Source: Sphingobacterium cellulitidis (GTDB taxonomy: Bacteria; Bacteroidota; Bacteroidia; Sphingobacteriales; Sphingobacteriaceae). Taken from it: 64,000 bases of DNA. The stretch is from positions 1-64,000 of the forward strand of contig NOUX01000005.1 in NCBI GenBank assembly GCA_002245855.1. Reading direction: 5' to 3'. A program made the translations under genes and the position numbers. Below are positions 25,886 through 36,191 of the stretch, one piece after another. Positions within the stretch are counted from its first letter, which is position 1, and each line of letters begins with the position of its first letter. A model generated the notes under the pieces. It was not told the DNA's origin, made no database searches, and saw nothing but the letters and a program-made list of their open reading frames with translations.

Positions 25886-27852
25886 TGAAACTTTGGAATA
25901 TGAAAACTATTAACAACTACATAAAATTAAAATTTGCGCTATTTATTTCATTGATAACTCTTTCAACCTCATGCAATAAATACTTAGACATTGTACCTGA
26001 CGATGGTCTTGCAACATTAGAAAGCGCATTTACTTTAAGATCTACAGCGATAAGGTACCTATACACATGCTATGGGTTTATGACTTCCGAAGGAAATCTT
26101 GATGGCGACCATGGATATATGTCTGGTGACGAGTTGTGGTCAGTAATTGATCGTCGAGAAAGCCAAGGAATTTGGAATGGAATTATGTTTAACATGGCTC
26201 GAGGATTTCAAACTGCCTCAAATCCTTATGGTGATGACTGGTCAGGTATATATGAAGGAATTCGTGCTTGTAACATCATGCTTGAAAACATTGATAAGGT
26301 GCCTGATCTACCTGAATGGGAAAAAATTCAATGGATTGGAGAGACAAAATTCCTGAAAGCTTATTACCACTTTCATCTATTGAAAAAATGGGGACCAATT
26401 CCGTTGGTTAAAGAAAATTTATCCATCAATGCTAGCTTGGATGAGATTAGGGTTTTTCGTCAACCTATCGATGAAGGCTTTGATTATGTCATTCAATTAA
26501 TGAATGAGGCCATTCCTAATCTGCCATTAAAGGTTCAAAGTAGAGATGAACTCGGTAGAATTACTAGACCTATTGCTGCTTCAATGAAAGCAAAGATTAT
26601 GGTTTATGCTGCAAGTCCATTATTCAACAACAATAAAGATCAAGCAAACCTGATCGATAAAAATGGAACCAAACTCTTCAAAACTGACAAATCTCCTGCA
26701 GAGGTAAAGAAAAGATGGGATGATGCGGTAATTGCCTGTAAAGAAGCAATTAAGATTTGTGATGAGGCAAGCCATATCCTTTACACTCATCAAGGAAGAG
26801 TACGTGTAAATGACACCATCAAACTTCAATTGGATATCAGAAATGCTATTACGGAGAAATGGAACTCAGAGGTTATTTGGGCAAATGTTCATACCTCATT
26901 AGGAGCGAACAGAAATTTACAGTTAGCATCCTCTCCCAACTTACAATGGGAACAATATCCGGATATGCCAAGCTTGTACAATCATATCCAACCCCCTTTA
27001 AAAATTGTTGATCAATTCTATACAAACCATGGTATTCCTATTCAAAACGATTTGGAATGGTTAAGAAAAAATCAGTTAGCCCTAAGAGCAGGTGCCGAAA
27101 AAGATCGTTGGTACATACGCCCAGGATACGTTACGGCAGAAATGAATTACAACAGAGAACCAAGGTTTTACGCATGGTTAGGGTTTGATGGTGGACAGTG
27201 GTACGGTCAAAAACCAGAGGTAAATGACCCCGTCCCTGCAGATATGTTTTGGGTAGCTAGTCGTGTCGGTGGAAATCAACAGAAAAAAGGCCATGATTGG
27301 GGACCTGTCTCTGGTTATTACCTGAAAAAAGTAATCCATTATCAAAATCGCCAATCCTCTGCAACTGGATATGATGCAATTACCTATCCTTGGCCATTGC
27401 TCAGAGTAGCTGATTTATATTTACTATACGCAGAAGCAATTAATGAATCGGAAGGCCCAACAGGTGCAAATAGTGGCGACTTATTTAAATACATAGATTT
27501 AGTTCGTGAAAGAGCAGGTCTTCCTGGGGTTAAAGAAGCTTGGGATAAATATTCAAACAGTCCTAGAAGATATGCCAATCAGCAAAATATGAGAGAAATT
27601 ATTCAAAGAGAGAGACTGATTGAGTTAACCTTCGAAAGCAACCGCTATTGGGATATCAGAAGATGGAAAACCGCTCCTGCTGAATATGAAAAAGGCATGT
27701 ATGGTTTCAAGGTTACTGCCAGCAAGCCCGAAGAATACTATCAAAAGATTTTGATGACCACACAAAAATTCTCAAGCAGAGATTACTTCTGGCCAATACA
27801 AATTTCATTGATCGAACAAAATCCTAACCTAATTCAAAACATTGGATGGTAA
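25885..27852 (+). CDS. SusD-like glycan-binding lipoprotein (PUL 2)
   Basis: This is a 655-residue SusD homologue, longer than most because of insertions between the TPR helices. The lipobox LSTSC lies near residue 30, counting from the overlapping start. An alternative start at Met6 (25900) gives a more normal signal peptide (M-K-T-I-N-N). The C-terminal blocks IIQRERLIELTFESNRYWDIRRW and NPNLIQNIGW identify the family. It would form the lid of the preceding SusC. Confidence 0.95.
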   Translation: MKLWNMKTINNYIKLKFALFISLITLSTSCNKYLDIVPDDGLATLESAFTLRSTAIRYLYTCYGFMTSEGNLDGDHGYMSGDELWSVIDRRESQGIWNGIMFNMARGFQTASNPYGDDWSGIYEGIRACNIMLENIDKVPDLPEWEKIQWIGETKFLKAYYHFHLLKKWGPIPLVKENLSINASLDEIRVFRQPIDEGFDYVIQLMNEAIPNLPLKVQSRDELGRITRPIAASMKAKIMVYAASPLFNNNKDQANLIDKNGTKLFKTDKSPAEVKKRWDDAVIACKEAIKICDEASHILYTHQGRVRVNDTIKLQLDIRNAITEKWNSEVIWANVHTSLGANRNLQLASSPNLQWEQYPDMPSLYNHIQPPLKIVDQFYTNHGIPIQNDLEWLRKNQLALRAGAEKDRWYIRPGYVTAEMNYNREPRFYAWLGFDGGQWYGQKPEVNDPVPADMFWVASRVGGNQQKKGHDWGPVSGYYLKKVIHYQNRQSSATGYDAITYPWPLLRVADLYLLYAEAINESEGPTGANSGDLFKYIDLVRERAGLPGVKEAWDKYSNSPRRYANQQNMREIIQRERLIELTFESNRYWDIRRWKTAPAEYEKGMYGFKVTASKPEEYYQKILMTTQKFSSRDYFWPIQISLIEQNPNLIQNIGW

Positions 27853-27872
27853 TTAATCTGAATTCTAAAGCT

Positions 27873-29108
27873 ATGAAAAGAATAATATATAGTATGATAA
27901 TACTTTTTGCACTTATAGGATGTAAAGAGGAAGGAAGACTAGATTTTATTGATGGTCAAGGTGCTGCACCATCTTCAGTAGAAGTCAAGGCTGTCCGAAA
28001 TACTTCCGGTGGTGCAATAATCACTTATAAGGTGCCTGCAGACCCCAATCTTTTGGGAGTAAAAGCAGTATACACCAGAAATGGAAAAACCGTGGAGACC
28101 AAAGGTTCAATATATGTAGACACCTTAATGGTTGAAGGGTTTGGAAGTTCTGCTGAACAAAAAATTGAACTATTTGGAATTGGCAGAAATGAAAAATTAT
28201 CTGCGCCTGTTTCAGTCACAATTAACCCACTTCCTCCACCTGTTCAAGTTGTAAAATTTGATGTTGAAGCCGGATTTGGTGGTGTTGTATTAGGTATTGA
28301 TGAAAATAAAACAAATGCAGATTTATCCTTGATCCTTTTAGCTGACACCTTGGGAAATGGAACATTCTTAGACATCCAAACCTTCCACACTAAATCGGGA
28401 AAAATAAAATTCTCCCGAAGAGGATTAAAAATAAAACCTACAAAATTCGGAATGTACCTCAGAGACCGATGGAATAATGTTTCTGACACAATTTACCGTA
28501 CACTTACTCCAGTTGAAGAAGTCCGAATTCCTAGTGAATTATTTAGAAACGCTGCATTACCAACAGATTATTTCTTAACGGCTGAAAATAACTCCGGATA
28601 TCGTTTAGAGCAACTGTGGTTAGGAGCTGACGCTTCAACAGCAGGGGATTTCTATGCAACCTCTCACAGTGCTCCTATTCCTCAATGGTTTACCATTGAA
28701 CTCGGCCAAAAAGTTTCTATAAGCAGGATACAAAAGTGGCCACGCCAAGGATATGAATTGTATTCCAGTACTGCACCAAGAACTTTTGAAGTTTGGGGAA
28801 GTGACAATCCTAATCCAGATGGAAGTTTCGACAATAGTTGGTTTTTGATTGGCGAGTTTGAACAATTCAAACCTTCTGGATACGGCGAAGGTAGAGAGGT
28901 AGGACCAGTTACCGCTGAAGATGAAGATTATTGGTACAATAAAACAGAGTTTGATGTAGTGCCAACTGAAAGTGCTACGGATCCATATCGACCAGTTACA
29001 CATATCAGGATTAGAGTAACCTCGACATTCCAAACATATGGAACTGAAACCAGTAGAAGTCAAGTTATCATTGCTCAATTAGCATTTTGGGGACAAATAA
29101 AGAAATAA
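27873..29108 (+). CDS. PUL surface lipoprotein, DUF4959/DUF5126/DUF5000-type
   Basis: The chosen start at 27873 gives a 411-residue lipoprotein with signal M-K-R-I-I-Y-S and lipobox ALIGC. An in-frame start at 27846 lies inside susD and is less likely. N-terminal beta-sandwich domains (with GGAIITYKVPADPNLLGVKA) are followed by a C-terminal discoidin-like region (about 230-411) containing PQWFTIELGQKVSISRIQKW. This layout is usual for glycan-binding proteins encoded after susCD. It presumably sits on the cell surface and supports substrate capture. Domain names are from memory of the family pattern. Confidence 0.75.
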   Translation: MKRIIYSMIILFALIGCKEEGRLDFIDGQGAAPSSVEVKAVRNTSGGAIITYKVPADPNLLGVKAVYTRNGKTVETKGSIYVDTLMVEGFGSSAEQKIELFGIGRNEKLSAPVSVTINPLPPPVQVVKFDVEAGFGGVVLGIDENKTNADLSLILLADTLGNGTFLDIQTFHTKSGKIKFSRRGLKIKPTKFGMYLRDRWNNVSDTIYRTLTPVEEVRIPSELFRNAALPTDYFLTAENNSGYRLEQLWLGADASTAGDFYATSHSAPIPQWFTIELGQKVSISRIQKWPRQGYELYSSTAPRTFEVWGSDNPNPDGSFDNSWFLIGEFEQFKPSGYGEGREVGPVTAEDEDYWYNKTEFDVVPTESATDPYRPVTHIRIRVTSTFQTYGTETSRSQVIIAQLAFWGQIKK

Positions 29109-29113
29109 TAAGC

Positions 29114-30238
29114 ATGAAAAAACATATTTTATATTTGATATTAATCCTATCTGCATTATCCTCTTGTAAGGAAATGGATAGTGAATACAAAGACTTTATC
29201 GTCCCTAATGGTTATACATACCCTCAAAGAGCTGATTCATTAAAAATTTATCCCGGATTCAACAAATTGAGGTTGGTTTGGAGAACACCAAAATCGCCAA
29301 CTGTCAAATACGCTATGGTCCATTGGAATAATTACAATGACTCGTTGAAGGTGGAGTGGAAAGATAATCAGGATAGCATCATTGTTGATATTCCGAAATT
29401 ATCAGAAACATCCTATACCTTTTTCATCAAAAATTATGATGAATTTGGAAACATCTCACTACCAGTAGATGGAACAGGAACCCCTTACGGTGATAATTAT
29501 CTATTGGGTGCAACTGATAGAACATACATTTTGGCAACAAGGGATTCGGATAAAAAAGGTACTATTACCTGGGGCCCAAAGACCACAGATTTAGTATATA
29601 CAGAGGTACGATATACCACTAGTTCTGGAACAAAGAAAACTGTAAGAGTTGATTTTGATCAGGACAAAATGACTTATCCTGATATTAAGCCTGGCGAACT
29701 CTTTGAATATCGTTCAGTCTTTCTGCCAAGAAATGGTATTGATTCTATTGCTAGGGATTGGCAAACTTCTGAAAAACCATTCATGTATAAATTCCCTACC
29801 ACAAAATGGGTTGCAACGGCAAGAAATGGAAATCACCCATGGGGTGATGGTGGCGGCGGACAACCAGCTCTATTATTTGATGGAAATAAAGCAACCGGCT
29901 GGCATTCATCTGTTGGAGCACCTCTACCACAGGTGGTAGTCACTGATTTTAATGAATCATTAGAACTTGATAATATCATCATCTATCCACCAGCACAAAC
30001 TAACTGGAGGTATATTAAAAATGTAGATATTTACTTATCAGACACTCCACTACCTGCTGATGCGCCTTCTCCTAGTTGGGGAAAACCGATAGCTTCCGCA
30101 ACATATTCAGGGCAAGATGCTTTCACAATTAAATTTGACTCGGTCAAAAAAGGAAGATACCTCGCAATCGTTTTCCTCGATTCCTCTTCCGGAAATACCT
30201 ATGTCAGTTTCATGGAATTAGAAGCATATGGTTATTAA
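29114..30238 (+). CDS. PUL surface lipoprotein, DUF4998 plus discoidin-like
   Basis: The start at 29114 gives a 374-residue lipoprotein (M-K-K-H-I-L, lipobox LSSC) 5 bp after the preceding gene. An upstream in-frame ATG at 29087 lies inside that gene. The N-terminal half resembles DUF4998 (YPQRADSLKIYPGFNKLRLVW and YTFFIKNYDEFGNIS). The C-terminal part (about 230-374) is F5/8 type C-like, with ALLFDGNKATGWHSSVG and a final FMELEAYGY. It probably binds glycan on the cell surface. It ends the operon before a strong terminator. Confidence 0.75.
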   Translation: MKKHILYLILILSALSSCKEMDSEYKDFIVPNGYTYPQRADSLKIYPGFNKLRLVWRTPKSPTVKYAMVHWNNYNDSLKVEWKDNQDSIIVDIPKLSETSYTFFIKNYDEFGNISLPVDGTGTPYGDNYLLGATDRTYILATRDSDKKGTITWGPKTTDLVYTEVRYTTSSGTKKTVRVDFDQDKMTYPDIKPGELFEYRSVFLPRNGIDSIARDWQTSEKPFMYKFPTTKWVATARNGNHPWGDGGGGQPALLFDGNKATGWHSSVGAPLPQVVVTDFNESLELDNIIIYPPAQTNWRYIKNVDIYLSDTPLPADAPSPSWGKPIASATYSGQDAFTIKFDSVKKGRYLAIVFLDSSSGNTYVSFMELEAYGY

Positions 30239-30268
30239 AACAAAAACAACATAAATATCTTCAAAACA

Positions 30269-30295
30269 AAAGCTACTCCAAGGAGTAGCTTTTTT
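30269..30295. terminator. bidirectional terminator between PUL 2 and the alpha-glucan operon
   Basis: AGCTACTCC at 30271-30279 pairs with GGAGTAGCT at 30282-30290, flanked by AA before and TTTTT after. It serves the PUL 2 operon from the left and probably the GH65 operon from the right. Confidence 0.85.
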
Positions 30296-30318
30296 CACTA
30301 ATAATATAATCAACCTAA

Positions 30319-32628
30319 TTACAATTCTATTCTAACTTTCTCGCCTCCTTCAATTCCAAAATCTTCAGCCTTAACCATTACCTCAATACCTTTATCAGAC
30401 TTATTCTCAATTTCCATAAATCCTTTATTGATTTTTATGGATAAAATAACCCCTCTAAATCCGATTCGGAAAGTAAAGGAATCCCATTGTTCTGGAAGGA
30501 ATGGATTGAAAAACAATTTATTTTCTTTTATGCGCATTCCGGCAAAACCTTGGACGATACTCATCCAAGTACCTGCCATTGAGGTAATATGAAGTCCGTC
30601 TTCCGTATCATTATTATAATCATCAAGATCTAATCTTGCTGTACGCAGATAGAATTCATAAGCTCGCGCTTCATCATTAAGTTTGGCAGCGATGATGCTA
30701 TGTAGACAAGGTGAAAGGGAACTTTCGTGAACCGTACGCGGCTCATAAAAATCAAAATTCCGACGGATTTCATCCAATTCAAAATCATCCTCAAAGAAAT
30801 ACATGCCTTGCAAAACATCTGCTTGCTTGATGAAACAGGATCTTAAAATCCTATCCCAACTCCATTTTTGATTCAATGGACGCTCAGATGCTGGTAGGTC
30901 TTTTACCAACCACTGCTCTTTATCCATATAACCATCTTGCTGTAGATATATTTTTAGCTTTTCATGGTAAGGATAATACATGTTCTCAGCGATTTCTTTC
31001 CATAATTCCAACTCCTCAGTTTCCAAATCCAAATTGTTAATAATATCATCCAATCTGCTTTGATTGGAGTCTTTAACAAATTCAATGGCTTCCTGGGCAT
31101 ATTTCAAACACCAAACCGCTAAATAATTGGTATACCAATTATTGTTCACATTATTCTCGTACTCATTAGGACCAGTTACACCAAGAATCACATATTTCTC
31201 CCGCTCCCCACTCCAATTCACCCGCTGTGCCCAGAATCTAGCAATCCCAATTAGAACTTCCAAGCCATATTGCGGTAGGTAATCCCAATCTTGTGTATAA
31301 TTGATATAGTTGTAAATCGCATAAGCAATAGCTCCATTCCTATGAATCTCCTCAAAGGTAATTTCCCATTCATTATGACTCTCAGTACCATCCATGGTTA
31401 CCATTGGAAATAAAGCCGCACCATTTCTAAAGCCCAGCATCTCTGCATTCTCAATAGCTTTTTGCAAATGGTTATAGCGATAAACCAACAGGTTTCTTCC
31501 TACTTCTTGTTCTGCTGTTGAAAGATAAAATGGAATACAATAGGCTTCAGTATCCCAATAGGTAGCACCTGCATATTTCTCCCCAGTAAAACCTTTCGGA
31601 CCAATATTCAATCTAGAATCAGTTCCTGTATAAGTTTGAAACAGTTGAAAAATATTGAATCGAATTCCTTGTTGCGCCTTTACATCGCCGTCAATCTGAA
31701 TATCACTCTGATCCCATTTTCTTGCCCATGCATTTTTTTGGTCTTCTAACAATTTATCGAATCCCAATTCTACTGCTGACGACAACTTATGCTCACAACT
31801 ATCAAATAACTCATTTGAAGGATAATTCAAAGACGATTGTACCGAGACAATTTTTATTATTGTCAGTTCCGTTCCAGCTTGAGCAGCCACTTGAAACTCT
31901 TCTGCACAGAACTTTATTTCTTGAACTAGCTGATGATTAAGAAGCTCTGCTTCCTGATCAGCAATGTAAATTTTAGTGTTTGCCCCTACACAAAGCTCAA
32001 AACCTGTTTTTAAAGTTTTAGTCTGTAGGAAGATCCCTTTATCCGAGAATTTATCTCCTACTTCCTCCCAAAACTTGAAATCATAATTACTATCTTCATT
32101 GACAATATCTCCATCCGCTTTGGATACAATTTTGAGTTCCGCATCAAAATTTAAAGGAGTAATCTGATATTTTATGGCGCCGATTTCATCATCTGCAATA
32201 CTGCAAAAACGAAGCGCTTCTACTTTTACCTCAGATCCTTCCGCCAGCACTGCTACAAAAGATCTTTGTAAATAGCCTTCCTGCATATTCAGGACCCGTT
32301 TAAAATCCTTTACCTCGCAAGTCGCTAGATCAAGTAACTGACCATTGATATAAATATCAATACCAATCCAATTTGTGGAATTAATTACTTTATCAAATGT
32401 TGGCGGATAACCATTCTTCCACCAGCCTACTCTAGTTTTATCTGGAAAATAAATCCCTGCAACATAGGACCCTTGAAGCGTTTCTCCTGAGTAATGTTCT
32501 TCAAAGTTGGCACGCTGCCCCATCTTACCATTCCCTATACTGAAAAGACTTTCAGAAATCTTGTTAAGTTTCGGATCAAAACCTTCTTCGATAATATTCC
32601 AAGGATCGGCTTGGATATAATTTTTCAT
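30319..32628 (-). CDS. GH65 maltose phosphorylase family enzyme
   Basis: This is a 769-residue cytoplasmic enzyme without signal peptide. The family layout is an N-terminal beta-sandwich (to about 270), an alpha/alpha-barrel (about 320-690) and a C-terminal beta region. The general acid is E489 in VTGPNEYENNVNNNWYTN, which corresponds to E487 of the Lactobacillus brevis maltose phosphorylase. The phosphate-site and subsite segments GATYWDTEAY (354-363) and the late HESSLSPCLHSI block are present. Inverting phosphorolysis of maltose would give glucose and beta-glucose 1-phosphate. The next gene encodes beta-phosphoglucomutase, which strongly supports this over trehalose or kojibiose specificity, although those remain possible. 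Confidence 0.9.
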   Translation of the reverse strand: MKNYIQADPWNIIEEGFDPKLNKISESLFSIGNGKMGQRANFEEHYSGETLQGSYVAGIYFPDKTRVGWWKNGYPPTFDKVINSTNWIGIDIYINGQLLDLATCEVKDFKRVLNMQEGYLQRSFVAVLAEGSEVKVEALRFCSIADDEIGAIKYQITPLNFDAELKIVSKADGDIVNEDSNYDFKFWEEVGDKFSDKGIFLQTKTLKTGFELCVGANTKIYIADQEAELLNHQLVQEIKFCAEEFQVAAQAGTELTIIKIVSVQSSLNYPSNELFDSCEHKLSSAVELGFDKLLEDQKNAWARKWDQSDIQIDGDVKAQQGIRFNIFQLFQTYTGTDSRLNIGPKGFTGEKYAGATYWDTEAYCIPFYLSTAEQEVGRNLLVYRYNHLQKAIENAEMLGFRNGAALFPMVTMDGTESHNEWEITFEEIHRNGAIAYAIYNYINYTQDWDYLPQYGLEVLIGIARFWAQRVNWSGEREKYVILGVTGPNEYENNVNNNWYTNYLAVWCLKYAQEAIEFVKDSNQSRLDDIINNLDLETEELELWKEIAENMYYPYHEKLKIYLQQDGYMDKEQWLVKDLPASERPLNQKWSWDRILRSCFIKQADVLQGMYFFEDDFELDEIRRNFDFYEPRTVHESSLSPCLHSIIAAKLNDEARAYEFYLRTARLDLDDYNNDTEDGLHITSMAGTWMSIVQGFAGMRIKENKLFFNPFLPEQWDSFTFRIGFRGVILSIKINKGFMEIENKSDKGIEVMVKAEDFGIEGGEKVRIEL

Positions 32629-32649
32629 AAAATAATTGTTAGTTAGTTG

Positions 32650-33300
32650 CTAAAATAGATTTTGAATAGTCCTCAAATCAATCGCAGTAAGATCTTCTAC
32701 CACTAATTGTGCTTCACCCAACTCCTCCTCATTGCCAATTCCTATAGCTTTCATATTTCCTTTTATGGCTGCTTCAACGCCGGCACTCGCATCTTCAAAT
32801 ACGACGCAATATTCCGGAGATACGCCTAGCAATTCGGCTCCTCTTAAGAAAACCTCAGGGTCTGGTTTTGATTTACTCACAATATTACCATCCACCAAAG
32901 CATCAAAATAAGGCTTCAAACCTGTATTGTCTAGAATAAGCTTCGCATTCTTGCTCGCTGATCCCAATCCGATTTTGATATGGTTCGCTTTTAATTCATC
33001 CAATAACTTTAGGGCTCCCGGCAATACTTCATTCTGCGTCATCCCTGAAATCATTTCCACATACCAGCCATTCTTCAAACTTGCTAGCTCATCCTGCTTC
33101 TCCTGCGGCATTTCCATGCCTGCCCAATTCAATATCTTACGCAAACTCTCCACCCTACTAATCCCTTTCAATTGCTCATTTTCCTTCTCTGTAAAATCAA
33201 GACCCAATGTATTCGCCAACTGCTTCCATGCTAAATAATGGTATTTCGCAGTATCCACTAATACACCGTCAAGATCAAATAAACACGCCTCTAAACCCAT
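32650..33300 (-). CDS. pgmB: beta-phosphoglucomutase
   Basis: This is a 216-residue HAD-superfamily enzyme. The nucleophile D9 and acid/base D11 lie in FDLDGVLVDTAKYH. The cap-domain segment KGISRVESLRKIL, the phosphate-binding GSASKNA and the metal-site VFEDASAGVEAA follow. It converts beta-glucose 1-phosphate to glucose 6-phosphate in the cytoplasm. Its place between the GH13 and GH65 genes (7 and 21 bp gaps) shows it consumes the maltose phosphorylase product. Confidence 0.95.
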   Translation of the reverse strand: MGLEACLFDLDGVLVDTAKYHYLAWKQLANTLGLDFTEKENEQLKGISRVESLRKILNWAGMEMPQEKQDELASLKNGWYVEMISGMTQNEVLPGALKLLDELKANHIKIGLGSASKNAKLILDNTGLKPYFDALVDGNIVSKSKPDPEVFLRGAELLGVSPEYCVVFEDASAGVEAAIKGNMKAIGIGNEEELGEAQLVVEDLTAIDLRTIQNLF

Positions 33301-33307
33301 TCAATAT

Positions 33308-35143
33308 TTATTTTAATTCAAATACTTGTGTACTGATACCCGGAATCTCAATCTCCTCAATATTGCTTAATGTTGCTCCACTAATAATATTCAAAGCTTG
33401 TTTATGGGGTCCAAATCCCTCCTGATATCGTTTCGTATTCAACTTTATACTTTCTTGTTTACTATTCATCACCACCATCACCCTTTTGTCCTGATTGTAG
33501 CGGAAATACACATAAACCCCATCCTCCGGAATAAACTGCAACATGTTGCCATCTTGTAATACTGGATTATTCTTACGATAATTGGCTAAGGTTTTTACCA
33601 GATTAAAGGCTTCATTCTCCTTTTCTGTACGCCCTTTAGCAGTGAATTTATTCGCTTTATCTTTTGGCCATCCACCTGGAAAATCCTCCCGCACCAAACC
33701 ATCGGGGCTGGCAAAATTCTTCATCAGAATCTCTGTACCATAATACAATTGCGGTATTCCCCGGGTCGTAAATAACCAGGCAATTCCTGAGTTAAACTTA
33801 TTGATATCCTCTCCAACAACCGACAAAAAGCGACTTAAATCATGATTGTCCAAAAACACTACATTTTTATACGGATCTTCATACATAAAGTCATTTGCGA
33901 AGGTATTATACAATCGAACTACACCGTCCATCCATCCGAACTTACCATTCAATGCCTCAATAATTCCCCAATAAGCTTGAAAATCAGTAACTCCTTGTAA
34001 CTTGGTGTCGATGCCTTGATTGATTTTATCACCCTTAGTGAAATAAGCTTGATTTGGAACTCCATGCACCCAAGTCTCCCCAAAATAGGTCATCTTCGGA
34101 TACTCCCTGTCAATTGCCTCGCCCCACTCTGCCATAAATCCTAGATCATTATAGGCATAGGTGTCCAATCTAAATCCATCTACCCCCATTTCCTCAATCC
34201 ACCAGATGTGGCTTTGAGTGATATAATTCTTCACAAACGGATTATTCTGGTTCATATCCGGCATATGCTTATCGAACCAACCATTCATCATGATATCTTT
34301 ATCCGATTTCGCTGCATAGGGATCCATATGTATTTGCTCCCGATAATTGGTCTTGGTAAATGTGTCCCACTGATGCACCCAATCCTTCATCGGCATGTCT
34401 TTCACTGTAAAATGTTCCGTTCCAAAGTGATTGTGCACCAAGTCCTGAACCATCTTGATTCCGCGTTTATGACATTCCTCGATCAACTTCTTATAAGCAT
34501 CATTCCCTCCGAACCTAGGGTCTACATAATAACTTTCAGTATTGGCATAACCATGGTAGGAAGTTAATGGCTGATCATTGGTTAATACCGGATTCAACCA
34601 TAATGCGGTTACTCCTAATTCTTGCAGATAATCCAGATTATTGATAATGCCTTGCAGATCTCCACCATGTCTATAATACATACTATCTCGGTTCAAAGTC
34701 TGGTCCGCCATTCCTTTGATCCTATCATTGGAGGTATCCCCATTGGCAAAGCGATCTGGCATAATCAAGTATATGAAATCTGAAGAGTTTACCCCTTGGA
34801 GAGTATGCTTAGCCGCATCTCTTTCCTTTAAATCATATAACCTTGTAAAGTCTTTTTTACCAGCTTCTTTGAAAATCAAGGATACTTTTCCTGCTTTCGC
34901 TTCCGGATGAATCTTTAAATCCAAAAACAGATAGTTAGGGTTTTCTACTTGATTTTGCTTTAGGATTTCAACCCCTGGATAGTTTACCGAAACTGTCTTC
35001 TTCGAGATATTATTGCCATAAACCAATAATTGCACATTTGGATTTTTCATTCCAACCCACCAGTTTAAGGGTTCAATTCTCTCTACTTGAGCGTTTGAAA
35101 CAAGATTTATAAAAATGAAAATTATGGCAATAACGTATCTCAT
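33308..35143 (-). CDS. GH13 alpha-amylase/neopullulanase-like (SusA-like)
   Basis: This is a 611-residue exported enzyme (signal peptide ending SNAQ, residue 18). An N-terminal beta-domain covers about 20-115. A catalytic TIM barrel carries D327 (GVDGFRLDTYA), E356 (YFGETW) and D435 (FLDNHD), with the region I sequence MVQDLVHNH. A C-terminal beta-domain ends the protein. It resembles the periplasmic neopullulanase or cyclomaltodextrinase group that cuts imported maltooligosaccharides to maltose. It follows the SusE-like gene by 13 bp. Confidence 0.93.
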   Translation of the reverse strand: MRYVIAIIFIFINLVSNAQVERIEPLNWWVGMKNPNVQLLVYGNNISKKTVSVNYPGVEILKQNQVENPNYLFLDLKIHPEAKAGKVSLIFKEAGKKDFTRLYDLKERDAAKHTLQGVNSSDFIYLIMPDRFANGDTSNDRIKGMADQTLNRDSMYYRHGGDLQGIINNLDYLQELGVTALWLNPVLTNDQPLTSYHGYANTESYYVDPRFGGNDAYKKLIEECHKRGIKMVQDLVHNHFGTEHFTVKDMPMKDWVHQWDTFTKTNYREQIHMDPYAAKSDKDIMMNGWFDKHMPDMNQNNPFVKNYITQSHIWWIEEMGVDGFRLDTYAYNDLGFMAEWGEAIDREYPKMTYFGETWVHGVPNQAYFTKGDKINQGIDTKLQGVTDFQAYWGIIEALNGKFGWMDGVVRLYNTFANDFMYEDPYKNVVFLDNHDLSRFLSVVGEDINKFNSGIAWLFTTRGIPQLYYGTEILMKNFASPDGLVREDFPGGWPKDKANKFTAKGRTEKENEAFNLVKTLANYRKNNPVLQDGNMLQFIPEDGVYVYFRYNQDKRVMVVMNSKQESIKLNTKRYQEGFGPHKQALNIISGATLSNIEEIEIPGISTQVFELK

Positions 35144-35156
35144 ATCTGTTTATTGT

Positions 35157-36173
35157 TTAGTTCTTTACTATGGTGAATGTTAAATCTGTCGGGTTCATCG
35201 TGATGGTATAAGAACCAGCCTCAGTCACCTTGATATTTGCGCCTCCTAAGGATAGCGTTCCATTACTTCCACCTAAATTGGTTCCCCAATCATGGTTCTT
35301 ACGGAATTTGAATTCCCCAGTATTTAGGTTCGTTTTTAGCACCCAATTCCCTTTACCATCATTTACAAACTTCATATCGGCATCAACAGACCAATTTGAA
35401 TTTGGAACCGCATCGCCAATCATTCCCCAAATTGCAGTTGGCTCAATGGTCCAGGTATTGCTATTCATATCCATGGTCAACAACATGGTCCCTGCAGCAG
35501 GTGCTTGGAAATTACCGCCAGTTGGACTGATTGTACCACTTCCACCATCACCATAATTCACATTCCAATTCTTAGCTGGCGTAATCTTGAATCCAAACTT
35601 GCCCTCTGGGAAGTTGATAACACCCGTATAAATTCCATTTCCAGTAAGAGAAATTAAACTATCCGCAGTCCCCGGATCCCAACCTTGATAATCTCCAGGA
35701 AGGTAAATCCAAGAAGTCAATGGAATTGGTTTTGTGTTGATATTTACAACATTACTGTAGACAGCAGTATTAGGTGAGATACTGGATTTCAATCTTACCT
35801 CAACATCAGAATTCGCATCAAATGGAAGATTCATCGCTGATAAAAGATTATTTAACTCTAATCCTGTATAGCTTCTGCTCGTTACACCATTTGCGAAAAC
35901 AACTTCTCTCGCAGGAGTAAAATTGCTACCCTTCAATCCAAATTGTAGGGAATAGGTTATCCCAGCATTATACCCGAAATCTGATTCCGTATGGGTAAAT
36001 TCCACAACCTTACTATTCAATGTTTCTTTCGTCAGGTTGATGGTAGTCGCGGTGCTTTTCAAGCTTCCCGACTGTCCTTCCCCTGCAATTGTCCTTACTT
36101 CATCCTTCTCGCATGAAGTCAGCATGATGCTGCTCAGACAAAATAAAACCAAAAGTTTATTTAATAATTTCAT
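35157..36173 (-). CDS. SusE/SusF-like starch-binding lipoprotein
   Basis: This is a 338-residue surface lipoprotein with lipobox LTSC near residue 21. The N-terminal Ig-like SusE domain (about 35-150) is followed by two tandem starch-binding modules (about 152-245 and 247-338). These begin SWIYLPGDYQGWDP and AIWGMIGDAVPNSNW and share a GxFGFKIT/GEFKFRKN strand. It would hold starch at the cell surface next to SusCD. It has two such modules, as SusE does, rather than the three of SusF. Confidence 0.9.
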   Translation of the reverse strand: MKLLNKLLVLFCLSSIMLTSCEKDEVRTIAGEGQSGSLKSTATTINLTKETLNSKVVEFTHTESDFGYNAGITYSLQFGLKGSNFTPAREVVFANGVTSRSYTGLELNNLLSAMNLPFDANSDVEVRLKSSISPNTAVYSNVVNINTKPIPLTSWIYLPGDYQGWDPGTADSLISLTGNGIYTGVINFPEGKFGFKITPAKNWNVNYGDGGSGTISPTGGNFQAPAAGTMLLTMDMNSNTWTIEPTAIWGMIGDAVPNSNWSVDADMKFVNDGKGNWVLKTNLNTGEFKFRKNHDWGTNLGGSNGTLSLGGANIKVTEAGSYTITMNPTDLTFTIVKN

Positions 36174-36191
36174 AAGTTCTAAGTATTAATG

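Noticed and set aside
28635..29078. A 147-codon minus-strand open frame opposite the PUL 2 lipoprotein.
   Set aside because: It is antisense to a well-supported lipoprotein gene in a tight + strand operon and has no domain or signal features.
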